Shown: piece by piece, positions 7,103 to 13,206 of the stretch
Layout of the letters: every line of letters begins with the position of its first letter
How positions within the stretch are numbered: position 1 is the first letter of the stretch
Translations under genes and position numbers: made by a program
Assembly (NCBI GenBank): GCA_947624095.1
Contig: CANQIR010000003.1
Span: 1-17,579, forward strand
Origin: an uncultured Bacilli bacterium
Lineage (GTDB): Bacteria > Bacillota_I > Bacilli_A > RF39 > UBA660
DNA length: 17,579 nt
Direction: 5' to 3'
The notes under the pieces: generated by a model
What the model was told of the DNA's origin: nothing
Database searches by the model: none
Seen by the model: only the letters and a program-made list of their open reading frames with translations

Positions 7103-7414
7103 ATGCTAAAGATTGATTTAGAGATAAATAAGAGAGTAGTTATTATAAATTTTCGCGGATCTTTAATGAAAAAGGATTTAGGATTATTAACATTATTATT
7201 TAAAGTAATTAGAAAACATCAGTTTAATAAAATAATCTATAATATGGAAAATTTAAAGAAGATATCTCTAGATAGTCTAGATAAATTAGATGAGTTGATT
7301 GAGTTTGTATACTTTAAAGAGGGTAGACAACTAGTTATAAAAGCTCCAAGGAAAATAAAAAATATTAAAGAGGTTAAGGATAAAGAAGAAGCATTATTAG
7401 AAATACTAAGGTGA
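7103..7414 (+). CDS. Degenerate SpoIIAA-like STAS protein (anti-anti-sigma factor)
   Basis: The 103-residue protein has the length and strand-helix order of a small STAS domain. IDLEINKRVVIINFRGSL (strands 1-2), a helix to residue 38, KIIYNMENLKKIS (the strand before the phospho-loop), a helix, and RQLVIKAP near the end. In SpoIIAA the phosphorylated serine sits in a DSSG motif. Here D57-S58 are present at the expected place but SG is replaced by LD, so the regulatory serine may survive while the loop has changed. The gene immediately precedes a sporulation sigma factor, as spoIIAA does, but no spoIIAB kinase gene lies between them. The next start codon is six bases after this stop. Family call moderate; the role in controlling the sigma factor is inferred from position. 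Confidence 0.66.
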   Translation: MLKIDLEINKRVVIINFRGSLMKKDLGLLTLLFKVIRKHQFNKIIYNMENLKKISLDSLDKLDELIEFVYFKEGRQLVIKAPRKIKNIKEVKDKEEALLEILR

Positions 7415-7420
7415 TATTTT

Positions 7421-8068
7421 ATGGATATTGATAGTATTATTAAAGATAATGAGAATTTAATTTATAAGATAGCTAGTAAATTTAGTGGAGTAGAAAAAGA
7501 TGATTTATATCAAGTAGGTGTTATTGGTTTACTTAAGGCATTAAAGAATTATGTAGGAGATGCTAATGCTAAGTTTTCAACCTATGCTTATGATTATATC
7601 TTTGGGGAGATGTATAAATTAGCTAGGGAGAATAGAAGTATTAAATTAAGTAAAGATGCTTTAAAATTATACAAAAAGATAGAAGAAGCAAGATATTACT
7701 TAGCGCAAAAGATGGGTACTATGCCAAGTGATAGTGATGTGGCTTTATTCTTGGAAATAGATGAGACATTAATTAGTCAAGTTATTGAATCAGCAAAAAG
7801 TATGTTAAGTTTAGATGCTAGTAAGGAAGATACTGATTCTTTATATGAAGTAATTCCTGAACAAGAAAGTTTATCTTTAAATGATAAAATTGCCGTTGAT
7901 GATTCGTTTAAGGTACTTTCAGATACTGAAAAACAAATTATTAATTATCGTTATTATAAAGATTATACGCAAAGTGAGACAGCAAAAATATTAGGAATTA
8001 GTCAAGTTAAAGTTTCGAGGTATGAGAAAAAGGGAATAGATAAAATGCGAGCATTTTTAGCTAATTAG
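7421..8068 (+). CDS. sigF: Sporulation-type RNA polymerase sigma factor (SigF/SigG group)
   Basis: The 215-residue sigma-70 family protein has region 2 (about 8-72: ENLIYKIASKF, DDLYQVGVIGLLKAL, KFSTYAYDYIFGEM), region 3 (about 75-150) and region 4 (about 160-210). The helix-turn-helix segment RYYKDYTQSETAKILGISQ, then VKVSRYEKK, is nearly the same as in SigF and SigG. It is shorter than the usual 250-260 residues because it lacks about 30 residues before region 2, the part that in SigG carries an anti-sigma contact. AAGGTGAT at 7408-7415 overlaps the upstream stop, so translation is coupled. Position after a SpoIIAA-like gene favours SigF; position before spoVA would also suit SigG, and the organism might use one factor for both. 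The symbol is therefore provisional. Confidence 0.83.
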   Translation: MDIDSIIKDNENLIYKIASKFSGVEKDDLYQVGVIGLLKALKNYVGDANAKFSTYAYDYIFGEMYKLARENRSIKLSKDALKLYKKIEEARYYLAQKMGTMPSDSDVALFLEIDETLISQVIESAKSMLSLDASKEDTDSLYEVIPEQESLSLNDKIAVDDSFKVLSDTEKQIINYRYYKDYTQSETAKILGISQVKVSRYEKKGIDKMRAFLAN

Positions 8069-8096
8069 CATAAATAAGGGAAAACCATCCATATTA
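8068..8096 (+). promoter_or_regulatory. Candidate sigma-G (or sigma-F) promoter of the spoVA operon
   Basis: GCATA at 8068-8072 fits the sigma-G -35 consensus (GHATR) and CATATTA at 8090-8096 fits the -10 consensus (CATWHTA), with a 17-bp spacer. The -35 begins on the last base of the sigma gene's stop codon. Transcription would start near 8103, immediately before or in the GGAGG of spoVAC. In Bacillus subtilis spoVA is transcribed by sigma-G. Confidence 0.65.
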
Positions 8097-8113
8097 TAAA
8101 TGGAGGTTTTTTT
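8081..8113 (+). terminator. Hairpin with T tract overlapping the spoVAC RBS
   Basis: AAAACC, a bulged A and TCCAT (8081-8092) pair with ATGGAGGTTTT (8100-8110); the Ts run on to 8113 and the ATG follows. The shape is that of an intrinsic terminator for the sigma gene, but the right arm also contains the GGAGG ribosome site (8102-8106). It could form only in transcripts that read in from upstream. Confidence 0.62.
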
Positions 8114-8551
8114 ATGAAACAAGAAGAGTATCAAGAATTAGTGAAGGAGTTAACACCAAAGGAAAAGCGCGTATCACATGCTTTAATTGCTTTTGTAAGT
8201 GGGGGATTAGTTGGGGTTTTATGTACAATTATATTTGAGATTCTTTCTACTACTTTTGAAATGGGAAAGTCTAGTGCGACAGTGTGGACAGTAATTATTT
8301 TAATTGGCATTGCTTCATTTTTAACAGCTTTAGGATTTTTTGATAGGTGGGTTAAAAAATGTCAGTGTGGTTTAATTGTACCGACAACTGGTTTTGCTCA
8401 TTCAATTACAAGTAGTGCTTTAGATTATAAGAAAGATGGTTTAATTACGGGACTTGGTTCAAACTTCTTTAAGTTAGCGGGAAGTGTTATTTTATATGGT
8501 ATTCTGAGTGGTTTTATATTTGCTTTAATTAAGGTGGTGTTCTATGGCTAG
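8114..8551 (+). CDS. spoVAC: Stage V sporulation protein AC (dipicolinic acid channel subunit)
   Basis: The 145-residue membrane protein has three predicted membrane segments (about 22-42, 55-76, 119-142) and family signatures: FVSGGLVG (27-34), TALGFFDRW (71-79), VPTTGFAHSITSSALDYKKDG (89-109) and a closing FKLAGSVILYG. In Bacillus, SpoVAC is a mechanosensitive channel in the inner spore membrane through which calcium-dipicolinate leaves during germination. Length is close to the usual 150. The start is fixed by GGAGG at 8102-8106. It overlaps spoVAD by eight bases, so the two are translationally coupled. Confidence 0.95.
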   Translation: MKQEEYQELVKELTPKEKRVSHALIAFVSGGLVGVLCTIIFEILSTTFEMGKSSATVWTVIILIGIASFLTALGFFDRWVKKCQCGLIVPTTGFAHSITSSALDYKKDGLITGLGSNFFKLAGSVILYGILSGFIFALIKVVFYG

Positions 8552-9515
8552 TTTTAAATATGATAATGTTTATTTAAATGATGGATTTACGATAGCGGGA
8601 CCTTATGAAGTAAAGGGGAAACTTAGTAATTTTGATATGAGTTCAGATGATATGTATTTTGGGGAGAAGACATTTGAAAAGGCAGAAGTTAAAATGCAAG
8701 TAAAAGCGATAGATAGTTTAATGGCTAGAAATTATTTAAATGATAATCAAGTTGATTGTTTAATTGGGGGAGATTTAAGTAATCAAATTACAACTAGTTC
8801 AGTAACAGCAGCAAAATATCGAATACCTTTTTTAGGAGTTTATGCAGCTTGTGCTAGTTTTAATGAAGCATTAATTTTGGGAGCTAATCTTATTAAGTTA
8901 GATTTTAAAAATATTGTTTGTGTAACAAGTTCACACAATTTAAATAGTGAAAAGCAATTTAGATATCCGGTAGAGTATGGAGCACCGAAAAAGGAGTGTA
9001 CAACATTTACAGCGACGGGTTCGGTAGCAGCACTTGTTAGTAATAAGGAAAGTAAAGTTAAGATAGAATCAGCAACTATTGGTAAGGTGGTAGATTATGG
9101 AATTAAGGATGCCAATAATATGGGAGCCGTAATGGCACCAGCAGCATTTCAAGTATTATTTGATCATTTAAATGAAATGAAAAGAAGTGGAACTTATTAT
9201 GATTTAATTATGACGGGTGATTTAGGGGAGATTGGAGAAGAATTATTTAAGAAATTGTGTCAAAGACAAGGAATAAAGTTTAATAAGTATTTTGATGCGG
9301 GAACCCAAATTTATAAAAGCGAACAAGATACAAAAGCAGGAGCGTCAGGACCAATAGCGTTACCATTAGTTTTATTTAGTAAAATATTACCGGAAAATAA
9401 ATATAAGAAGATTTTAATTATTGCTACTGGTTCATTACATTCACCAGCTTTAGTTAATCAGAAAAATTCAATTCCGAGTATTGCTCAAGCGGTTAGTTTG
9501 GAGGTTTTACAATGA
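8544..9515 (+). CDS. spoVAD: Stage V sporulation protein AD (dipicolinic acid-binding)
   Basis: The 323-residue protein has the thiolase-like fold of SpoVAD, slightly shorter than the usual 335-340. Signatures are VDCLIGGDLSNQI (70-82), the nucleophile-like cysteine in YAACASF (C103), VTSSHNLNSEKQFRYP, ECTTFTATGSVAAL, MTGDLGEIG and GASGPIALP. Known members bind dipicolinic acid and feed it to the SpoVA channel during uptake into the forespore. It overlaps spoVAC upstream by eight bases and spoVAE downstream by four (ATGA), the classic arrangement. Confidence 0.95.
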   Translation: MASFKYDNVYLNDGFTIAGPYEVKGKLSNFDMSSDDMYFGEKTFEKAEVKMQVKAIDSLMARNYLNDNQVDCLIGGDLSNQITTSSVTAAKYRIPFLGVYAACASFNEALILGANLIKLDFKNIVCVTSSHNLNSEKQFRYPVEYGAPKKECTTFTATGSVAALVSNKESKVKIESATIGKVVDYGIKDANNMGAVMAPAAFQVLFDHLNEMKRSGTYYDLIMTGDLGEIGEELFKKLCQRQGIKFNKYFDAGTQIYKSEQDTKAGASGPIALPLVLFSKILPENKYKKILIIATGSLHSPALVNQKNSIPSIAQAVSLEVLQ

Positions 9516-9862
9516 TTTATTTAAATGCTTTCTTATTTGTAGGAACAATATGTTTAATTGGACAGTTAATTTTAGATAATACAACATTAACTCCTGGACA
9601 TATAACAAGTTTATTTACAGTATTAGGAGCTTTCTTAGGTTTCTTAGGCGTTTATGAATCTTTTATCGATTGGGCAGGAGTGGCAGCAAGTGTGCCAATT
9701 ACATCATTTGGGAATTTATTATATAAAGCTTGTTATGAAGGGTATCAAATGAATGGGGTGTTGGGAATGTTTACTAATTTACTAAGTGGAACGAGTGGAG
9801 GAATTAGTAGTGCAATTATATTTGCAGCTTTCTTAACATTATTTTTTAAAGCAAGAGACTGA
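9512..9862 (+). CDS. spoVAE: Stage V sporulation protein AE (SpoVAEb type)
   Basis: The 116-residue membrane protein has family landmarks LNAFLFVGTICLIGQLILD, LTPGHITSLFTVLGAFLG, VAASVPITSFGNLLYKA and the C-terminal TSGGISSAIIFAAFLTLFF, with about four hydrophobic segments. It is the second integral membrane partner of SpoVAC in the dipicolinic acid channel. The start overlaps the spoVAD stop by four bases. No spoVAEa, spoVAF or gerA-type gene follows; a terminator overlaps the stop codon, so the operon is the three-gene core found in many clostridia. Confidence 0.94.
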   Translation: MIYLNAFLFVGTICLIGQLILDNTTLTPGHITSLFTVLGAFLGFLGVYESFIDWAGVAASVPITSFGNLLYKACYEGYQMNGVLGMFTNLLSGTSGGISSAIIFAAFLTLFFKARD

Positions 9863-9878
9863 TTTGACAGTCTTTTTT
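9856..9878 (+). terminator. Intrinsic terminator of the spoVA operon
   Basis: AGACTG (9856-9861) pairs with CAGTCT (9868-9873) around a six-base loop and runs into TTTTTT. The left arm overlaps the TGA stop codon of spoVAE. Confidence 0.88.
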
Positions 9879-9887
9879 AGTGGAATG

Positions 9888-9910
9888 TGATATAATTTGG
9901 TAGAGGATGG
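9888..9910 (+). promoter_or_regulatory. Extended -10 promoter and RBS of the CDF gene
   Basis: TGATATAAT at 9888-9896 is a consensus extended -10 sequence. GAGGATGG at 9903-9910 is the ribosome binding site for ATG 9916. The start point is expected at about 9903, giving a leader of about 13 bases. Confidence 0.68.
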
Positions 9911-9915
9911 TTTTG

Positions 9916-10779
9916 ATGAAGACAGAGACTAAGGTTTTAACTTATAGTACAATTAATAATCTTGTTATAGCAGTTATAAAAATAATTGGCGGATGGATAT
10001 TTAATTTGGGATCTTTAATGGCTGATGGTATGCATACTTTTAGTGATTTTGTGACCGATATAGTTTCTTTAATTGGGGCGAAAATTAGTAAGAGAAAACC
10101 AACTAAGTATCATCCATTTGGATTTGGGAAAGTAGAATATTTGACCAATTTATTTGTAGGGATTATTTTATTTTTCTTAGGTATTTTTATTATAGTAAGT
10201 AGTTTTTTTAAAGAAGCAATAGTACCACCAATTAGTTTACTTATTTTATTAGGAGTAGTTTTCTTATTAAAAGTAATAGCTATTTTAGTAATGCATAAAG
10301 TAGGGGAAAAGATTAATAGTGGAGTTTTAATTACTGGAGTTAAAGAATCTAAGGCGGATTTATATTCAAGTGTTGGAGTTATGATTATAACTATACTTCT
10401 ACAATTTTCGAATAAATATCCAATATTAAAATATAGTGATATGATTGGTTCAATATTGATAGGTTTAATAGTATTAAAGACAGCTTTAGAGATAATGATT
10501 GATAATAGTTTATGTTTAATTGGGGAAGTAGAAGAAGATGGAGATTTTCATAATCATATTGCGGACTTTTTAAAACAGTATAAAAAGATTAGGAAATATG
10601 ATATAGATTTAATTAAGTATGGGTCTTATTATAAGTTACAATTAACATTAGAATTAGATGCGGGTTTAAGTTTAAGACAGGTATCTAATTTGGTTGATAA
10701 AATAAAGAAGGATATTAGGGGACATAGATCTTTTAAAATTAAATACATTACAATTTATGTAACTGATGAAATTAAATAA
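9916..10779 (+). CDS. Cation diffusion facilitator (CDF) family metal exporter
   Basis: ATG 9916 is preferred to ATG 9907 because GAGGATGG lies six bases before it and covers the upstream ATG. The product has 287 residues with five to six membrane segments, then a cytoplasmic ferredoxin-like domain (last 85 residues). Counting from ATG 9907, segment 2 carries LMADGMHTFSDFVTD with metal ligands H43 and D47, and the loop HPFGFGKVEYL (69-79) is the family signature. In segment 5 the usual HxxxD appears as E147-x3-D151, so one histidine ligand is replaced by glutamate. CDF proteins export zinc, manganese, iron or cobalt in exchange for protons; the substrate cannot be fixed from sequence. It is isolated between a spoVA terminator and the fabG promoter. 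Confidence 0.88.
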   Translation: MKTETKVLTYSTINNLVIAVIKIIGGWIFNLGSLMADGMHTFSDFVTDIVSLIGAKISKRKPTKYHPFGFGKVEYLTNLFVGIILFFLGIFIIVSSFFKEAIVPPISLLILLGVVFLLKVIAILVMHKVGEKINSGVLITGVKESKADLYSSVGVMIITILLQFSNKYPILKYSDMIGSILIGLIVLKTALEIMIDNSLCLIGEVEEDGDFHNHIADFLKQYKKIRKYDIDLIKYGSYYKLQLTLELDAGLSLRQVSNLVDKIKKDIRGHRSFKIKYITIYVTDEIK

Positions 10780-10812
10780 TGATATACTGGTTATAGAAAG
10801 TGGTGAAGATGA
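10780..10812 (+). promoter_or_regulatory. Extended -10 promoter and RBS of the FabG-type gene
   Basis: TGATATACT at 10780-10788 is an extended -10 box overlapping the CDF stop region. GTGGTGAAG (about 10800-10808) is the ribosome site for the TTG start at 10813. No -35 is recognisable. Confidence 0.58.
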
Positions 10813-11553
10813 TTGAATTTTGATGGTAAAGTAGTTATTGTGACAGGAGGAACTAGAGGGATCGGTTTAGAAACAGTGAGAGCTTTTGCTTCTTTGGGGG
10901 CTAAGGTAATTCTTTTTGGTTCTAAAGAAGAAACGGTTAACAAAGCAGTGGAAACTTTAGAGGGGGAAGGTTATAGAGTTGAGGGATTTTATCCTAATTT
11001 AAGTAATTATGAGGAAGTATTAGAAACAATTACGAAGATAAAGAATAAATATGGTAAAATAGATGTACTAATAAATAATGCGGGAATTTCAGCTAATAAA
11101 AAAATTGAAGAAACAAGTAGTGAAGATTTTGAAAGTATTATGAATTTAAATGTTAATGCAATGTTTAATGTAACTAAAGCAGTTGTTCCTTTTATGAAGG
11201 AAAATAAAGATGGCGTTATTTTAAATACTAGTTCAATGGTTAGTATTTATGGTCAACCTTCAGGAGTTGGTTATCCAGCAAGTAAATTTGCTGTTAATGG
11301 TCTAACTAAATCGTTAGCTAGGGAGTTGGCACCATTTAATATCCGAGTTAATGCAGTAGCGCCAGGGATTACGAAAACGGATATGGTAGCTAGTTTACCA
11401 GAAAGTATGATTGAACCGTTAATTAAGACAATTCCTCTTGGCAGGATTGGTGAGCCGCGAGATATTGCTAATGCCTTTTTATTCTTAGCTAGTGATATGG
11501 CAAGTTATATTACGGGTGTGATATTATCGGTTGATGGACTAGCAATGAATTAG
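10813..11553 (+). CDS. fabG: SDR-family 3-oxoacyl-[acyl-carrier-protein] reductase
   Basis: The 246-residue protein has the full set of classical short-chain dehydrogenase motifs: TGGTRGIG for the dinucleotide (11-18), NNAG (88-91), catalytic S141 in NTSSMVS, Y154 and K158 in YPASK, then NAVAPGITKTDM and the C-terminal YITGVILSVDGLAMN. It is closest in feel to FabG, which reduces 3-oxoacyl-ACP with NADPH in fatty acid synthesis, but it sits alone with no other fab gene, so another alcohol or ketone substrate is possible. The start codon is TTG at 10813: an in-frame TGA lies directly upstream, GGTGAAG precedes it, and the protein begins at the normal place (NFDGKVVIVTGG). No terminator is visible after it. 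Confidence 0.82.
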   Translation: MNFDGKVVIVTGGTRGIGLETVRAFASLGAKVILFGSKEETVNKAVETLEGEGYRVEGFYPNLSNYEEVLETITKIKNKYGKIDVLINNAGISANKKIEETSSEDFESIMNLNVNAMFNVTKAVVPFMKENKDGVILNTSSMVSIYGQPSGVGYPASKFAVNGLTKSLARELAPFNIRVNAVAPGITKTDMVASLPESMIEPLIKTIPLGRIGEPRDIANAFLFLASDMASYITGVILSVDGLAMN

Positions 11554-11621
11554 ATTCAAATAATTACCAATTTAGAAAATATTACCATAATAAAGCTATT
11601 TAATATTCTCAAACTAGTAAT

Positions 11622-11630
11622 AGGAAGGAG
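11622..11630 (+). promoter_or_regulatory. Very strong RBS of the sortase substrate gene
   Basis: AGGAAGGAG lies seven bases before ATG 11638. The 84-bp gap (11554-11637) has no convincing sigma-A promoter; CATAATA at 11586-11592 fits a sporulation -10 box but has no matching -35. Confidence 0.6.
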
Positions 11631-11637
11631 AATAAGT

Positions 11638-12378
11638 ATGACAAAGAAAATAGCTTTATTGTTAGCAACATTTTTATTGCCAGGAATGATGGCTAGTGCA
11701 ACAACTAGGACAGTTAATAGTCAAGATGATTTATTAAGAGCAATCGGCGATAGTGATATTGATACAGTTGTCCTTGGTAGTGATATTAAAACAACACAAA
11801 AGATTAATATTACAAGAAATATGTATATTGATGGTGCTGGTCATACAATAGAGTATGTGGGAACTTTTGGCGAAAGTCAAAGTAGCGACAAAACGGTATG
11901 GGGTGGCATTTATGTATTACATATTTATAAAAGTACAGCAACTATTAAAGACATCAAGTTAACTGGTGGTAATGCTGGTTTGTTGCTTAATGGATCATTA
12001 GTAACTTTCTTAGGTAATGTTGATGTATCTGGTAATGGCTTTGGTGGTATTGAACTTGGTCAAGGAGCTGGAGTTACAGAAGTTCCTAAACTAAGTTTAA
12101 AAGACGGAGCAAAAATTACTAATACAACTGAAAGTGAAAGTAGTCCTACCTTATGGGTACCGGAAGATACCTCTAAGGGTGTTCTAGAAGTCAATGGTGT
12201 CGAAAAAGATGTTAAACCTAATGTTGAGTTATCAATGGAAGAGTTTAATGAAATGTTTGGCATAACAGAAGAAAATCCTAATACTAGTGATAATATAGTT
12301 ATTTATTTAGCTATGGGATTTATGGCTTCTATTGGTATTGCTTATGTTGTTAGTAAAGCAAGTAAAAAAGATTTCTAA
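11638..12378 (+). CDS. Secreted beta-helix-like surface protein with sortase B motif
   Basis: The 246-residue protein has a signal peptide (1-21, cleavage expected after MASA) and a body with repeated short strands (TVNSQDDLLRAI, TVVLGSDI, NMYIDGAGHTIEYVG, TIKDIKLTGGNAG, VDVSGNGFGG) typical of right-handed beta-helix or pectate-lyase-like adhesins. NPNTSD (213-218) is a sortase-type motif. It is followed by one membrane segment (219-237) and a basic tail KASKKDF. After cleavage it should be linked covalently to peptidoglycan. No catalytic residues of a lyase are evident. The class B sortase gene lies convergently right next to it, the two stop codons overlapping, so it is very likely that enzyme's dedicated substrate. 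Only one beta-helix domain would be exposed; its ligand is unknown. Confidence 0.85.
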   Translation: MTKKIALLLATFLLPGMMASATTRTVNSQDDLLRAIGDSDIDTVVLGSDIKTTQKINITRNMYIDGAGHTIEYVGTFGESQSSDKTVWGGIYVLHIYKSTATIKDIKLTGGNAGLLLNGSLVTFLGNVDVSGNGFGGIELGQGAGVTEVPKLSLKDGAKITNTTESESSPTLWVPEDTSKGVLEVNGVEKDVKPNVELSMEEFNEMFGITEENPNTSDNIVIYLAMGFMASIGIAYVVSKASKKDF

Positions 12379-12393
12379 CGAGATCTTTTTTTT
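12364..12393. terminator. Bidirectional terminator between sortase substrate and sortase
   Basis: AAAAAAGATTTC (12364-12375) pairs with GAGATCTTTTTT (12380-12391) around TAAC, with one G-T wobble. Eight Ts follow on the plus strand and six As precede it, which serves the minus strand. Both genes' stop codons (12375-12378) lie in the stem end and loop, so neither transcript needs an extra 3' region. Confidence 0.85.
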
Positions 12394-13169
12394 ATGAGTT
12401 TAGCATGGATGACTGTTCGCATTCCACTAGCATCGTAACAAGTAGATAAAGTTAAAATTTTATCATAGATATTTACTTCGGTAGGAAAATCAAAAATACT
12501 ACGATTTTTAAGAGTGTTGATAAATGGTAAAATGTCTTCCTTATTTTTAAAATAAGTGGTTAAGTAATAATTTTCTTTCTCAATAGAATAAACACTAAAT
12601 ATTTGAAATAAATAATTTTCTTGGGGAGTAGATATTTTAATAATGTGATTTTGATAATCTTGGTACCAATCATTAGTTAAAATATTGTTTAAACTACCAA
12701 ACATAGTACCATCTTTTCGACCGTGACCATAAATGATGGTATTGGTACTTAAGTTTATAAAGTTATTGCGATAGTCTAAGAAAATGGCACCAGATTTACT
12801 GGCACTTTTGTCAAAGGCGTGAGATAAGTAATATTCGTTATCGCCAGCTTTAACAACTGGGTAATCTATATTAGTACCGGGTACAAGAATGTAGGCGATG
12901 GTATCTGGATTAATATTTAAAAGTTCGGAAAAGTTAATTTCTAAAAACGGAGTATCTTTGTAAAGGTATGTGGCATCATTTGGATTGGCGGGCGGATTTA
13001 CAAAGTCATTATCCTGGCTTTTGATTAAGGTAGGATTAGTGGAACGTTCAATTTTTTTAGAAATAGAGACAGCTTTTACGCCATCATAAAACCAGATAGA
13101 TAAGTGATAAGTACTAAATATAAAGAAAAATAGGGATATAAGAAGAATTAGGTATGTAGACTTTTTCAT
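12375..13169 (-). CDS. srtB: Class B sortase
   Basis: The 264-residue transpeptidase has an N-terminal signal anchor (about 6-26), a linker, and a sortase barrel: INPDTIAYILVPGTNIDYPVV (86-106), DNEYYLSHAFD, GAIFLDYRN and the catalytic residues H149 in IIYGHG, C244 in TLSTC and R251. The long helix between the barrel strands and INPDTIAYILVPGT are typical of class B rather than A or C. It should cut an NPxTxD-like motif and join the substrate to the peptidoglycan cross-bridge. GGTGAT (13173-13178) is the ribosome site. It is the last gene after the GroEL-like gene (37-bp gap, no terminator seen), so it may be read from the same transcript. Its substrate is encoded convergently. Confidence 0.92.
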   Translation of the reverse strand: MKKSTYLILLISLFFFIFSTYHLSIWFYDGVKAVSISKKIERSTNPTLIKSQDNDFVNPPANPNDATYLYKDTPFLEINFSELLNINPDTIAYILVPGTNIDYPVVKAGDNEYYLSHAFDKSASKSGAIFLDYRNNFINLSTNTIIYGHGRKDGTMFGSLNNILTNDWYQDYQNHIIKISTPQENYLFQIFSVYSIEKENYYLTTYFKNKEDILPFINTLKNRSIFDFPTEVNIYDKILTLSTCYDASGMRTVIHAKLIKKRSR

Positions 13170-13206
13170 TTAATCACCATTATTAGTACGAAAAAAGTAG
13201 CAAAAA

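Noticed and set aside
9864..9896. TTGACA (9864-9869) as -35 for the CDF promoter
   Set aside because: The spacer to TATAAT is 21 bp, too long, and the hexamer is in the terminator loop. The extended -10 explains the promoter better.
12060..12263. A 67-codon minus-strand open frame inside the sortase substrate gene
   Set aside because: It lies wholly opposite a well-supported gene with signal peptide and sortase motif, and has no ribosome site or recognisable domain.
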